From: an uncultured Paracoccaceae bacterium | Lineage (GTDB): Bacteria > Pseudomonadota > Alphaproteobacteria > Rhodobacterales > Rhodobacteraceae | Direction of reading: 5' to 3' | Length of the DNA stretch: 64,000 bases | NCBI GenBank assembly: GCA_947496535.1 | Contig: CANMDE010000002.1 | Location: forward strand, 62,001-126,000 | Shown here: piece by piece, positions 18,259-27,389 of the stretch | Layout: every line of letters starts with the position of its first letter | How positions within the stretch are numbered: position 1 is the first letter of the stretch | Notes under the pieces: generated by a model | What the model saw: the letters and a program-made list of their open reading frames with translations, nothing else | What the model was told of the DNA's origin: nothing | Databases searched by the model: none | Program-made: the position numbers and the translations under genes

Positions 18259-19992
18259 CTAAAGCGGGAAACCTACGACAAAGCGCGCACCCAATGGTTC
18301 AGAGGTCGCATCAGCATCCGTCGGCATGATGTTTTCAGCCCAGATAACACCGCCATGGGCCTCTACGATCTGTTTCGAGATAGCGAGACCCAGACCCGAG
18401 TTGTTACCGAACTGCCCTTCGGGTCTTTCCGAATAGAACCGCTGGAAAATCTTGGTTAGCGCCTCAGCCGGTATACCGGGGCCAGTATCTTCGACCACCA
18501 CCAGTGCGCGGTTCTGGCGCTTGCGCGCCCAGACACGGACGGCATCGCCGTTTTCACAGAAGGAAATAGCGTTGGTGATCAGGTTCACGAAAACCTGCGC
18601 GATGCGACCCTCCAGGCCCTGAAGAACGATCTCATCGTTGGGCAGGTCCGCAATATAGTCGATGCCCTTGTCTTTGGCTTCTTTGCCCAAAAACTCATTC
18701 AGGTTATTGAGCATTTTCAGCAGATCGAACGGCTCTTCCTCTTCTTTGACCAGCTCACTATCAAGTCGGGATGCATTTGAGATGTCACTGACCAGTCTGT
18801 CCAAACGCCGCACATCGTGTTCGATCACTTCCAGCAACCGTTCGCGTTGGTCATCCCGCTTGGCGACACGCATGGTGCCGACAGCCGATCGGAGCGACGC
18901 GAGGGGGTTTTTAATCTCATGTGCCACGTCGGCAGCAAATTGTTCGTTCCCCTCGATCCGCTCGTAGAGCGCCGATACCATTCCCCGTAGCGCACCAGAC
19001 AACCGGCCGATCTCATCAGGGCGGGCTGTCAAATCAGGGATACGGACCTTGACGGGGGACATCTTGCGAGCGTTTTTGTCCTGACCCGTCTCTGCTGCGG
19101 CTGCGAGCTCGGCCAAGGGATTCGCAATGGTCGAGGCTAAAACAAGGCTCAGACCGACGCTGATAAACATACCCACAATGAATAATCGAAGTACCTGCTC
19201 CCGCTCTCGGCGGACCAGACTGTCAACTTCGCCCGCAGCAGTTGTTGCAGCGATCACGCCAACAACGGTCTCACCACGCAGAATGGGCGTTGTGACGATA
19301 AAGGTCGTGGTACCGCCAACATCGGTTGACTCAAGCATTGTACCGCCGGTCAACGCACGCTTGACGTTTTCCTGAGACAACTCGATCAATCTTTGCGCCG
19401 GGGTCCGGTCGTCGCCCAAACCAAACAATCCGACGGTCCCCGACCAAAGCCGGCCCAAGGAATCAGTGATAAAGGTACCTTCCACACGCTCCTGCAATTC
19501 AGCAACAGCGGCAGCTTCGAGGCTGCCTGTAGCCGTTGCCACCAAGGTCGCATCGGGAGAATATACGGACACCTCCACACCACCCCGAAGGCTCATGCCT
19601 GACAATGTGCGGGCTGGATTAACTCCGTCTGCGGTCACAAGGTTCACCGGTGCAAAGCGTGGCAACTGCGCCTCAAACACATCGGCGATCAGCTGCGCTT
19701 CGTTCACCAACCCTTTGGCGCGCTGATAGGCCAGACTGTCACGCGATGGGTTGAGGTAAAGCACACCGGCGATCAGCAAGATCATCGCAATCAGGTTGAA
19801 TGTGATAATCTTGCGAGCAATGGGCGAGCTGCGAAGCGCGAAAAATCCGCGGCGGGATTGGCGCGGCCGTTCGCCGAAACCCTCAATCGCCCCCGGGGCG
19901 ACCCAATCATCGCCGAACACAAGATCGGGCGTCCGTGCGGCCTTGCGGACCGACTCCAGGTCGCGCACGTCGATCTTGGGGGCGGCGGTCAT
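18259..19992 (-). CDS. chvG: Sensor histidine kinase ChvG (ExoS-like)
   Basis: The 577-residue sensor has a cytoplasmic N-terminal tail, a first membrane helix (IITFNLIAMILLIAGVLYL, about residues 62-80), a periplasmic region of about 195 residues and a second helix (LFIVGMFISVGLSLVLAST). A HAMP-like segment follows, then the H-box FAADVAHEIKNPLASLRSAVG and ATPase boxes NLITNAISF, VVVEDTGPGIP and NNSGLGLAISKQIVEAHGG. With ChvI it forms the conserved alphaproteobacterial system sensing envelope and acid stress. It starts 4 bases after the chvI stop. Confidence 0.94.
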   Translation of the reverse strand: MTAAPKIDVRDLESVRKAARTPDLVFGDDWVAPGAIEGFGERPRQSRRGFFALRSSPIARKIITFNLIAMILLIAGVLYLNPSRDSLAYQRAKGLVNEAQLIADVFEAQLPRFAPVNLVTADGVNPARTLSGMSLRGGVEVSVYSPDATLVATATGSLEAAAVAELQERVEGTFITDSLGRLWSGTVGLFGLGDDRTPAQRLIELSQENVKRALTGGTMLESTDVGGTTTFIVTTPILRGETVVGVIAATTAAGEVDSLVRREREQVLRLFIVGMFISVGLSLVLASTIANPLAELAAAAETGQDKNARKMSPVKVRIPDLTARPDEIGRLSGALRGMVSALYERIEGNEQFAADVAHEIKNPLASLRSAVGTMRVAKRDDQRERLLEVIEHDVRRLDRLVSDISNASRLDSELVKEEEEPFDLLKMLNNLNEFLGKEAKDKGIDYIADLPNDEIVLQGLEGRIAQVFVNLITNAISFCENGDAVRVWARKRQNRALVVVEDTGPGIPAEALTKIFQRFYSERPEGQFGNNSGLGLAISKQIVEAHGGVIWAENIMPTDADATSEPLGARFVVGFPL

Positions 19993-19995
19993 GGC

Positions 19996-20697
19996 CTACT
20001 CTTCGTTGTAACGGTATCCGATGCCGTAAAGCGTCTCGATCGCGGAAAATTCGTCATCCGCATTCCGCATTTTCTTACGCAGGCGCTTGATATGGCTGTC
20101 GATGGTGCGGTCATCTACATAAACCTGATCATCATATGCGACATCCATCAACTGATCACGACTCTTTACGAAACCCGGCCGTTGGGCCAAGGCCTGTAGT
20201 AACAAAAATTCGGTCACGGTCAACGAGACGTCTCCGCCCTTCCACTTTACCGCGTGACGCAGGGGGTCCATTACCAATTCACCGCGGATCATCACCTTGG
20301 TTTCTTCGGTCTCTTCGATCTCTTCACCGGCTATCGCATCCTGCCGACGCAGAAGTGTGCGAATACGTTCAACCAGCAGGCGCTGCGAGAAAGGCTTTTT
20401 GACGTAGTCGTCGGCACCCATACGCAGTCCGAGCACCTCATCAATCTCATCATCCTTTGATGTTAGAAAGATAATAGGCATCGCCGTTTTCTGACGCAGC
20501 CGTTGCAACAGATCCATGCCATCCATACGGGGCATCTTGATATCAAGCACCGCCATATCGGGCATGCGCTTGTTGAAAGCATCCAATGCGGCTTGTCCGT
20601 CATTATAAGTCTCGACCTCAAAGCCCTCTGCCTCCAGTGTCATCGAAACTGAAGTCAGAATGTTTCTATCGTCATCGACCAACGCAATTCTGGACAT
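19996..20697 (-). CDS. chvI: Response regulator ChvI
   Basis: The 233-residue OmpR/PhoB-family regulator has a receiver domain with the acidic pocket IALVDDDRN and phosphoacceptor Asp in [15 protein letters not shown] (about residue 52). The conserved [10 protein letters not shown] and [16 protein letters not shown] follow, then a winged-helix output domain ([38 protein letters not shown]). It is the first gene of the chvI-chvG-hprK-rapZ-EIIA-HPr run and is divergent from pckA, the arrangement common in alphaproteobacteria. Confidence 0.95.
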   Translation of the reverse strand: MSRIALVDDDRNILTSVSMTLEAEGFEVETYNDGQAALDAFNKRMPDMAVLDIKMPRMDGMDLLQRLRQKTAMPIIFLTSKDDEIDEVLGLRMGADDYVKKPFSQRLLVERIRTLLRRQDAIAGEEIEETEETKVMIRGELVMDPLRHAVKWKGGDVSLTVTEFLLLQALAQRPGFVKSRDQLMDVAYDDQVYVDDRTIDSHIKRLRKKMRNADDEFSAIETLYGIGYRYNEE

Positions 20698-20992
20698 TTG
20701 TCACCTCCCTCAAAGGCTTAGGCGTTTACAGGCATTTGGTGAAACACTTTTCATCTTTTGGGGGGCCGAATCAATCCCAATAACCAGAGTTTGCCAATCA
20801 GCGCGTTAATTGCGCCTTATTTCGAAGCAGGCATGGCGAAAATGCCGCAGTCGTGATGCTGGGGGTAACTTGGTTGCGCTAACACGGATTTGGTTGCGCT
20901 AACTGTGACAAAGCGCACTATCCGTGGCCGAAATCATGATGTTAAGAGTTGCCATCGGGCCGCTGTGGCCCGGAAAAATCAGGAGCATTCCC
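20698..20992. other. Divergent promoter region of chvI and pckA
   Basis: This 295-base region carries no gene. Besides the paired 14-bp boxes it shows an AGGAG ribosome binding site for pckA at 20981-20985. I could not fix individual promoter elements. Confidence 0.5.
20870..20903. promoter_or_regulatory. Two identical 14-bp boxes in the pckA/chvI divergent promoter
   Basis: TTGGTTGCGCTAAC occurs at 20870-20883 and again at 20890-20903, exactly 20 bp apart, two helical turns, so a regulator could bind the same face twice. Each copy contains GTT-N5-AAC half-sites around GCGC, resembling LacI-family operators. It lies about 90 bp before the pckA start. A LacI-type central-carbon regulator such as CceR, described in Rhodobacter sphaeroides, is one candidate. 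That link is inference. Confidence 0.6.
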
Positions 20993-22591
20993 ATGGACCA
21001 TGGAACGGTCAACCCGCAGATGAAACTTGAGGATCAAGGCATCAAAGGGCTGGGTTATGTCTACTATAACCGGTCTGAAGCTGAACTGCAGGAGGCGGCC
21101 GTGGCCGCTGGAGAAGGTGTGAACGGCAAGGGCGGAACATTCCTTGTCAGCACTGGCAAGCACACAGGTCGGTCCCCCAAGGACAAATTCGTGGTGCGGA
21201 CGCCGTCCGTCGAAAACACGATTTGGTGGGAAAACAACCCGCCCATGGAGTCTGCAAAATTCGATGTGCTTTATGCAGACATGCTCGAGCACATGAAAGG
21301 CGGCACATACAATGTGCAGGACCTTTTCGGCGGGGCTGATCCGGCACACCGGTTAGATGTACGTGTGGTGACGGAACTGGCATGGCATGGCCTTTTCATC
21401 CGACATCTGCTTCGCCGCCCGGATGCGTCAGAGTTGGAGAGCTTCTCACCTGACTTCACAATCATCAACTGTCCAACCTTCAAGGCGGACCCCGAAAAGC
21501 ATGGTTGCCGGTCCGATACCGTCATTGCCATGAACTTTGACGCCAAGCTGATCCTGATCGCAGGCACCGAATATGCCGGAGAGAATAAAAAATCCGTTTT
21601 CACCCTGCTCAACTATCTGCTGCCCGAAAAAGGGATCATGCCGATGCATTGCTCGGCCAACCATGCGCCGGGGAACCCTGTGGATACCGCGATTTTCTTC
21701 GGATTGTCGGGCACCGGGAAAACCACCCTGTCGGCGGACCCATCCCGGACCCTGATCGGCGATGATGAACATGGCTGGTCTGACCGCGGGACGTTCAACT
21801 TTGAAGGTGGGTGCTACGCCAAGACCATCGGTCTTGATCCAAAGGCAGAGCCCGAGATTTACGCCACCTGTTCGATGGAACACACCGTCATTGAGAACAT
21901 GGTCTATGACAAAGATACGCTTGAGCTCGATTTCGAGGATGACAGCCTGACTGCCAATATGCGCTGCGCCTATCCGATGCATTACATCTCGAATGCGTCC
22001 GAAACCGCGCTTGGCGGGCATCCCAAGAACATCATCATGCTGACCTGCGATGCGTTCGGGGTCATCCCGCCCATCGCTAGACTGACACCAGCGCAGGCGA
22101 TGTATCACTTTCTGTCTGGCTTCACCTCCAAGGTTGCTGGAACGGAGCGGGGTGTGACCGAACCAGAACCGACGTTCAGCACATGCTTTGGTGCCCCCTT
22201 CATGCCGCGTCGGCCAGAGGTTTACGGCAACCTGTTGCGCGAAAAGATCGCAAGCCACGGGGCTACCTGCTGGTTGGTCAATACCGGTTGGACGGGTGGC
22301 GCCTATGGCACCGGCAACCGGATGCCGATCAAGGCAACACGGGCGCTTCTGTCCGCCGCACTTGACGGCACCTTGATTGAAAGCACCTTTCACAAAGACC
22401 CTAATTTCGGGTTTGATGTTCCGGTCTCGGTCGATGGTGTTGATGACAAGCTTCTTAACCCGCGAGGCACTTGGGCCGACCCAGAAGGCTACGACGCACA
22501 GGCCCAAAAATTGGTGGGCATGTTCGTTGATAACTTCGAAAAATATGTGCCTTTCATCGACGATGACGTGAAGGCAGCTGTGATCGGCTAA
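20993..22591 (+). CDS. pckA: Phosphoenolpyruvate carboxykinase (ATP)
   Basis: The 532-residue enzyme converts oxaloacetate and ATP to PEP, CO2 and ADP, the first committed step of gluconeogenesis from organic acids. [14 protein letters not shown] near residue 40, the kinase-1a loop [16 protein letters not shown] near residue 240 and the metal-binding [26 protein letters not shown] after it identify the ATP-dependent form. The ATG at 20993 has GGAG 7 bases upstream; an in-frame upstream start would add 23 unlikely residues. It is divergent from chvI, and paired repeats upstream suggest carbon-source control. Confidence 0.96.
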   Translation: MDHGTVNPQMKLEDQGIKGLGYVYYNRSEAELQEAAVAAGEGVNGKGGTFLVSTGKHTGRSPKDKFVVRTPSVENTIWWENNPPMESAKFDVLYADMLEHMKGGTYNVQDLFGGADPAHRLDVRVVTELAWHGLFIRHLLRRPDASELESFSPDFTIINCPTFKADPEKHGCRSDTVIAMNFDAKLILIAGTEYAGENKKSVFTLLNYLLPEKGIMPMHCSANHAPGNPVDTAIFFGLSGTGKTTLSADPSRTLIGDDEHGWSDRGTFNFEGGCYAKTIGLDPKAEPEIYATCSMEHTVIENMVYDKDTLELDFEDDSLTANMRCAYPMHYISNASETALGGHPKNIIMLTCDAFGVIPPIARLTPAQAMYHFLSGFTSKVAGTERGVTEPEPTFSTCFGAPFMPRRPEVYGNLLREKIASHGATCWLVNTGWTGGAYGTGNRMPIKATRALLSAALDGTLIESTFHKDPNFGFDVPVSVDGVDDKLLNPRGTWADPEGYDAQAQKLVGMFVDNFEKYVPFIDDDVKAAVIG

Positions 22592-22601
22592 ATTCGTTGG
22601 T

Positions 22602-22622
22602 AAGGCGGGATTTTCCCGCCTT
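22602..22622 (+). terminator. Hairpin after pckA
   Basis: A perfect 9-bp stem AAGGCGGGA/TCCCGCCTT with a 3-base loop begins 11 bases after the pckA stop. The following T-run is short, so termination may be partial. Confidence 0.65.
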
Positions 22623-22664
22623 GCAACCTATGGACAAGTCGCATTGATTTGCTAGACTTGTAGC

Positions 22665-23213
22665 ATGTTCAAACATTTAGTAATTGGTATCCTCACATGT
22701 ATCCCTGTCGCAGTTTCCGCAGAGATACCTATTTCACTTGGTGAAATTTCATCTCAACTTTCGTCGTTCGAAGCGGGTGTTATCTGCGCCCCGGACAGCG
22801 TCGACAAACGTGCTGCACCCAATACAATTGCGGGCACGACCAATATCATTGACGCCGAACCGCCTTTCATCTCGACCCAATATCGGGTGCCTGCTGTTGT
22901 GGGTGTAGGTTTCGGGGTTAAGTCGCTGGCCAATGATTCATTCGGGATCACCGGGGTAAAGGTCGTTGTCACACATCCACCCATGGGCCCGGACAAGATC
23001 ACAAAGCAGAGTTTTGTCAGCAGCATAAGCGGTCGTTCACGTTCACTGACGTTTTATCAGTTCGACTATGACTACGAACTGGTTGCTGGCCAATGGCACA
23101 TTTTGGCGACCAAAGACGGCGAAATCCTTTATGACGTTTCTTTTGAGGTCACAAACCCGCTGAATATGCCCGAGCTTGCCTCTGCCTGTGGGTTCCAGAA
23201 CCTGTTTTCTTAA
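22665..23213 (+). CDS. DUF3859-like exported protein
   Basis: The 182-residue protein has a signal peptide (MFKHLVIGILTCIPVAVSAE). The mature part is beta-rich, with VPAVVGVGFGVKSLAND, VVVTHPPMGPDKITKQSF and YQFDYDYELVAGQWHILATKDGEILYDVSFEVTNP, which fits the DUF3859 family of predicted periplasmic proteins. It has two cysteines (AGVICAPD, SACGFQN) that could form a disulfide. Function is unknown. The 3' end overlaps the convergent TauE/SafE gene by 4 bases. Confidence 0.75.
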   Translation: MFKHLVIGILTCIPVAVSAEIPISLGEISSQLSSFEAGVICAPDSVDKRAAPNTIAGTTNIIDAEPPFISTQYRVPAVVGVGFGVKSLANDSFGITGVKVVVTHPPMGPDKITKQSFVSSISGRSRSLTFYQFDYDYELVAGQWHILATKDGEILYDVSFEVTNPLNMPELASACGFQNLFS

Positions 23214-23980
23214 CCAAACAGTCCACGTCGGATAAGGTTTGCGCCCGCAACGATCAGGACAAGCAGCGTCACGCGCCGAAACCTGTCCTGATCGAACTTA
23301 TCACCAAGACGAAAGCCAACCCACATGCCAGCAATGGCAGGGACAACAAGGGCGAGCGAGAAAGGCAGTGTCTGCCAATTCAGGATGCCCGATCCGAGAT
23401 GACCGAAAAACAGCATCACAGATCCAAGCCCGAAGATAACGCCCTGCACAGCCATCTGTTTGACCCGTGGTGTGTCCAGCGCCAGCAGATAAAGCACGGT
23501 TGGCGGCCCCCATGTGCCAGACAGCCCACCAAGCACACCAGCGAGAAAGCCAGCAACCCATTCGAAGGGGCGGCGCATGCGCGGACCAAGCTGTGGCCGC
23601 CAACCGGCCAGCTGTACCGCGCAAAGGATCACCACAGGGATGCCCAGGACAATGAACATCACGTCGCTTGGAATTGCCCTTAGAAATTGGGCTGAAACCA
23701 AGATCATCAGGCACGCCACGCTGATGAAACGCCAGTGCTCTTTCACAGCATCGCGCGCCGGACCCAAGCCGGCGCGGGCCACCTGCATGATGTTCGTCAG
23801 AACAATAGGTACAACGATTCCCGCGACAACCAACTGGGGCTCGATCAAAATGCCCATACCGGCGATCATCACCAGCGGCATGCCAAAGCCGACGGCACCT
23901 TTGACAAAGCCACCAATCAAGGTCACGGCGACAGCGAAGCCGAATAAGGCGGGGCTGATCTGATCAAATAAATCAAACAT
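23210..23980 (-). CDS. TauE/SafE-family membrane transporter (sulfite/organosulfonate exporter-like)
   Basis: The 256-residue protein has about eight hydrophobic helices in two repeats. The first repeat starts FAVAVTLIGGFVKGAVGFGMPLVMIAGMGILIEPQLVVAGIVVPIVLTNIMQ, which carries the GxVKGxxGFG signature. The second has WVAGFLAGVLGGLSGTWGPPTVLYLLALD, the matching GxxxGxxGxxGPP motif. Members export sulfite, sulfoacetate or related anions, or act in uptake. The substrate is not determinable here. It ends 4 bases inside the DUF3859-like gene. Confidence 0.88.
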   Translation of the reverse strand: MFDLFDQISPALFGFAVAVTLIGGFVKGAVGFGMPLVMIAGMGILIEPQLVVAGIVVPIVLTNIMQVARAGLGPARDAVKEHWRFISVACLMILVSAQFLRAIPSDVMFIVLGIPVVILCAVQLAGWRPQLGPRMRRPFEWVAGFLAGVLGGLSGTWGPPTVLYLLALDTPRVKQMAVQGVIFGLGSVMLFFGHLGSGILNWQTLPFSLALVVPAIAGMWVGFRLGDKFDQDRFRRVTLLVLIVAGANLIRRGLFG

Positions 23981-24044
23981 ATAGCCTCATAACCGCTGCA
24001 TCGCGGCATGACACGCAAAAATCCGTGACGTAATATTTGTTCAA

Positions 24045-24056
24045 TAATACGTATTA
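24045..24056. promoter_or_regulatory. Perfect 12-bp palindrome upstream of the methylsuccinyl-CoA dehydrogenase gene
   Basis: TAATACGTATTA reads the same on both strands, 72 bases before the mcd start, and a related half (CGTAATA) occurs at 24029-24035. Its location in the 147-bp divergent gap suggests an operator or a -10 region overlapped by one. The regulator is not known. Confidence 0.4.
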
Positions 24057-24127
24057 CAAAGAATTAAGATTGCGCTGCAACCGCAGAAACGTTATCTCTG
24101 CAGCTGCACAATGGAGGGAGTCGCCAG

Positions 24128-25813
24128 ATGCCACATGACGGACAAGATATGATAAAAGCGCAAAGCATGATCATACCTGAATTGCTGGTCCAAACGGGCG
24201 CTGCCTTACCCGCTGTAGACACTGTGCTGGCCCGCGCCACCGAAAGCTTGCGGGCGCTGGTGACAGATGGCGACCGCATCTCTGGTGCATTGATTGAAGA
24301 AAACCAAACCGCCGCCCATGGGCTGGCTTGGCTGGCGACCTATGCGCAGGCGCTGCACCAGATGCAGAACTGGGCGGTGAAGCTGGACGTGGAAGGCAAG
24401 TTTGGCGAAGTCGAACAACTGATCCATCAGATCGCTTTTGGTGAATACCTCTGGCAGATTTACGGCGGCATCCAGATGAATCAGGGCGAAGTGATCCGCC
24501 TGCAGGACATCGGGCTGTCTCAGGACGACATGCGTGAACTAATGTCACCTGCCGTGATGACGCTGACCCAGTCCGGCAATACTCAGGCCATCCGCGCCCG
24601 CCTGTGTACGCTGATGCAGGAACAAGCAGCCAATATTACTGTCGGGACATCTGGTCTTGATGACGAGCTGGAAATGATCCGCGAGCAGTTCCGCCGCTTT
24701 AGTCTTGATAAGGTCGAGCCGCATGCACATGACTGGCACCTGAACGACGAACTGATCCCCTTGGACATCATCAGCGAGATGGCCGAGATGGGTGTGTTCG
24801 GTCTGACTATCCCAGAGGAATATGGTGGTTTCGGGCTGTCCAAGGCCTCAATGTGCGTGGTCAGCGAAGAGCTTTCGCGCGGATATATCGGTGTCGGCTC
24901 ACTGGGAACGCGGAGCGAGATCGCCGCAGAACTGATCCTTTGCGGCGGTACCGAGGAGCAAAAGCAGCATTGGTTGCCGGGCATTGCGTCGGCCGAGATT
25001 TTGCCGACGGCTGTGTTTACCGAACCCAACACCGGATCGGACCTTGGCAGCCTGCGCACCCGCGCAGTCAAAGACGGCGAAACTTGGCAAGTTACGGGCA
25101 ATAAAACGTGGATCACCCATGCCGGGCGAACTCATGTGATGACTTTGCTGGCCCGGACCGACCCAGAAACGACCGATTATAAAGGTCTGTCGATGTTCCT
25201 CGCCGAAAAGACCCCCGGCGATGACGAGAACCCCTTCCCGACCGAAGGGATGACCGGTGGCGAGATCGAGGTTCTTGGTTATCGCGGTATGAAAGAATAC
25301 GAACTGGCCTTTGACGGGTTCAAAGTGAAGGACGAGAACCTGTTAGGTGGAGAGACCGGCAAGGGCTTCAAGCAGTTGATGCAGACGTTTGAATCCGCCC
25401 GTATCCAGACTGCCGCCCGTGCCGTGGGTGTTGCTCAATCCGCGCTTGATGTGGGGATGCAATACGCTGAAGAGCGTAAGCAGTTTGGCAAGGCCCTGAT
25501 CAACTTCCCCCGCGTGTCCGGCAAACTTGCCATGATGGCGGTGGAAATCATGATCGCGCGCCAGCTGACCTATTTCAGCGCGGCGGAGAAAGACAACGAC
25601 CGCCGTTGTGATCTTGAGGCCGGGATGGCAAAGCTGCTGGGCGCCCGGATTGCCTGGGCTTGCGCGGATAATGCGCTGCAAATCCACGGCGGAAACGGCT
25701 TCGCGCTGGAATACAAGATCAGCCGCATCCTGTGCGATGCGCGTATCCTGAATATCTTTGAAGGCGCTGCCGAAATTCAGGCCCAAGTGATAGCACGCCG
25801 TTTGCTAGGGTAA
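24128..25813 (+). CDS. mcd: (2S)-methylsuccinyl-CoA dehydrogenase
   Basis: The 561-residue flavoenzyme is longer than ordinary acyl-CoA dehydrogenases (about 380 residues) because of a helical N-terminal extension of about 170 residues (DGDRISGALIEENQTAAHGLAWLATYAQALHQMQNWA), a hallmark of Mcd. The dehydrogenase core shows LTIPEEYGGFGLS, AVFTEPNTGSDLGSLRTRA, WITHAG, AVGVAQSALDVGMQYAEERKQFGKAL and LQIHGGNGFALEYKISRILCDARI. Mcd oxidises methylsuccinyl-CoA to mesaconyl-CoA in the ethylmalonyl-CoA pathway, passing electrons to ETF (etfBA at 11.7 kb). GGAGGG precedes the start. Confidence 0.88.
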   Translation: MPHDGQDMIKAQSMIIPELLVQTGAALPAVDTVLARATESLRALVTDGDRISGALIEENQTAAHGLAWLATYAQALHQMQNWAVKLDVEGKFGEVEQLIHQIAFGEYLWQIYGGIQMNQGEVIRLQDIGLSQDDMRELMSPAVMTLTQSGNTQAIRARLCTLMQEQAANITVGTSGLDDELEMIREQFRRFSLDKVEPHAHDWHLNDELIPLDIISEMAEMGVFGLTIPEEYGGFGLSKASMCVVSEELSRGYIGVGSLGTRSEIAAELILCGGTEEQKQHWLPGIASAEILPTAVFTEPNTGSDLGSLRTRAVKDGETWQVTGNKTWITHAGRTHVMTLLARTDPETTDYKGLSMFLAEKTPGDDENPFPTEGMTGGEIEVLGYRGMKEYELAFDGFKVKDENLLGGETGKGFKQLMQTFESARIQTAARAVGVAQSALDVGMQYAEERKQFGKALINFPRVSGKLAMMAVEIMIARQLTYFSAAEKDNDRRCDLEAGMAKLLGARIAWACADNALQIHGGNGFALEYKISRILCDARILNIFEGAAEIQAQVIARRLLG

Positions 25814-25910
25814 CGGCGTGCTGCGGCGGGGCAATCGTGGCCCAATGATGAAATGAGATCCTCGCCGCATTTTCATGTTCCCGACCTGACGATCTGCCTA
25901 AAGAGGCGTT

Positions 25911-26645
25911 TCAGTCATCCCCATAGCGCTTGATGGCGTCAATCAGCCGTTGTCGCGCGATTGGCACCGCTCTATCGCCAAGGCTTTTGACAAGCCGATG
26001 TTCAACGAAATATCCCGTTGTCCCCAGCGCATCAACGACATTGACGGAGGTCGCTTCCCCCTGCCCGACCAGTACTGGCGGTAGCGGCAACATACGGTCC
26101 GCCCACTCGCCCGCTGCCTGCCGACTAACCGCGCGGCCCGACTTGGGCGAGACATAGACCAGATCCTCGTTCACGCCCCGTACCGCACAAGCGGACAGGT
26201 CCAGCCCAAACCCCATCTCTTCCAGCAGTGCCTGTTCCCAACGCAGATAAGCGAGCGGCCAGATGTCGGACTGTCCCAACAGATCAAGCAGCGCGACCGT
26301 TCTGTCATAAAGCGGATCATGCGCCTCGCGTTCCGGCAGGACCATGGTGAGCAGTCCGCATACGGCATTCAGGCCTGCCAGCGCCAGCCGGTCGCCCATG
26401 GCCGCAGCGGCGCGGCTGCGCACCGGTTCGACCGTGAACGCTCCCAAATGTTCGTCCAGCCGTGCCTTCCACGCGACGGAAACCTGCGCCCCGGGCTGTA
26501 GCACCGGCGTCATCTTGCGGCTCGCCCCGCCGCGCACCACACCGGCCTGCCGCCCCCGCGTGGCTGCGAACACATCGACTATGGCCGAGGACTCACCAAA
26601 AGGGCGTGCAGCCAGCACGACCGCATCATCGGACCATTCAATCAT
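25911..26645 (-). CDS. recO: DNA repair protein RecO
   Basis: The 244-residue protein begins with the OB-fold [44 protein letters not shown] and continues into the helical domain ([25 protein letters not shown], then [26 protein letters not shown]). Only the first cysteine of the usual zinc-binding set is evident. It mediates RecA loading in the RecFOR pathway in the cytoplasm. It overlaps the upstream TetR gene by 8 bases, an unusual pairing because recO more often follows era. Confidence 0.9.
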   Translation of the reverse strand: MIEWSDDAVVLAARPFGESSAIVDVFAATRGRQAGVVRGGASRKMTPVLQPGAQVSVAWKARLDEHLGAFTVEPVRSRAAAAMGDRLALAGLNAVCGLLTMVLPEREAHDPLYDRTVALLDLLGQSDIWPLAYLRWEQALLEEMGFGLDLSACAVRGVNEDLVYVSPKSGRAVSRQAAGEWADRMLPLPPVLVGQGEATSVNVVDALGTTGYFVEHRLVKSLGDRAVPIARQRLIDAIKRYGDD

Positions 26646-27222
26646 GAAGCAAACGCAGGGCCTGATCGCGGATCGCGGTCAAACCATCACGATCAAAGAC
26701 GCCGCGAGACAACACACGCAGGCCTACAACAAGTGAAAGCAATGACTTAGCTGTCTGCGTCGGATCGATAGCGGGCGATATGGTGCCCAGTCTTTGCCCC
26801 GCAACGATCTTGCGATGAAAGAACGCCTCAAAATCGGCCATCGCATCGGTCACAAATGCCCTGACACTGTCAGGCTGGTTGGGCAGGTCGAGCGCTGTGT
26901 TGATAAGCAGGCAACCTGCGAACTGTTTGTCCTGCATACTTTGATCAATCAGCGCATCAAACAAGGCGCTGATTGCAGCGACCGGGTCATCAAACCCATC
27001 CAGATCGCGCAAGAGTTGTTGTCTGTTGTCGCGATCATATTTGTCCAAGGCCACCGCAAACAGGTTCGCCTTGCTTTTGAACGCATTATAGAGCGAGCCT
27101 TTGTTGATCCCCATGCCCGTCTGCAAATCGCTGATCGACGTCGCGGCATAGCCCTTGGCCCGGAAGACATCCATCGCCCGGTCCACCGCCACATCCATGT
27201 CGAACTCTTTTTCCCAAGGCAT
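26638..27222 (-). CDS. TetR/AcrR-family regulator
   Basis: The 194-residue regulator has an N-terminal helix-turn-helix ([47 protein letters not shown]) typical of TetR proteins. The C-terminal ligand domain shows [14 protein letters not shown], matching a subgroup related to AcrR/ComR-type regulators with a conserved cysteine. It is divergent from an AhpD-like gene, and palindromes in the 167-bp gap are the likely operators. It also overlaps recO downstream. Confidence 0.9.
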   Translation of the reverse strand: MPWEKEFDMDVAVDRAMDVFRAKGYAATSISDLQTGMGINKGSLYNAFKSKANLFAVALDKYDRDNRQQLLRDLDGFDDPVAAISALFDALIDQSMQDKQFAGCLLINTALDLPNQPDSVRAFVTDAMADFEAFFHRKIVAGQRLGTISPAIDPTQTAKSLLSLVVGLRVLSRGVFDRDGLTAIRDQALRLLHD

Positions 27223-27310
27223 CGCCCGCGCCTCATCAGCATGAAACTACCCGGACAGTAGGCTGTTTATACCGTTTGTTCAACATAACGAGAGCGGCCG
27301 ATTCACTGTA

Positions 27311-27361
27311 TTGACCGATTGGTCTATACAATCTAGCTAAATTTATACCGAACGGTATAAA
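27311..27361. promoter_or_regulatory. Operator candidates between the tetR and ahpD-like genes
   Basis: A 20-bp near-perfect palindrome TTTATACCGAACGGTATAAA at 27342-27361 lies 28 bp before the AhpD-like start. A second imperfect palindrome TTGACCGATTGGTCTA is at 27311-27326, and a half-site TTTATACCG recurs at 27266-27274 near the regulator's own start. The ACCG-N-CGGT architecture is usual for TetR operators. One TetR dimer at each site would control both genes. Confidence 0.7.
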
Positions 27362-27389
27362 CTATCACTCGTAGATCAAGAGCATACAA

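Noticed and set aside
21446..22507. 353-codon minus-strand frame opposite pckA
   Set aside because: It is a shadow of a strongly conserved enzyme gene; its translation shows no recognisable fold.
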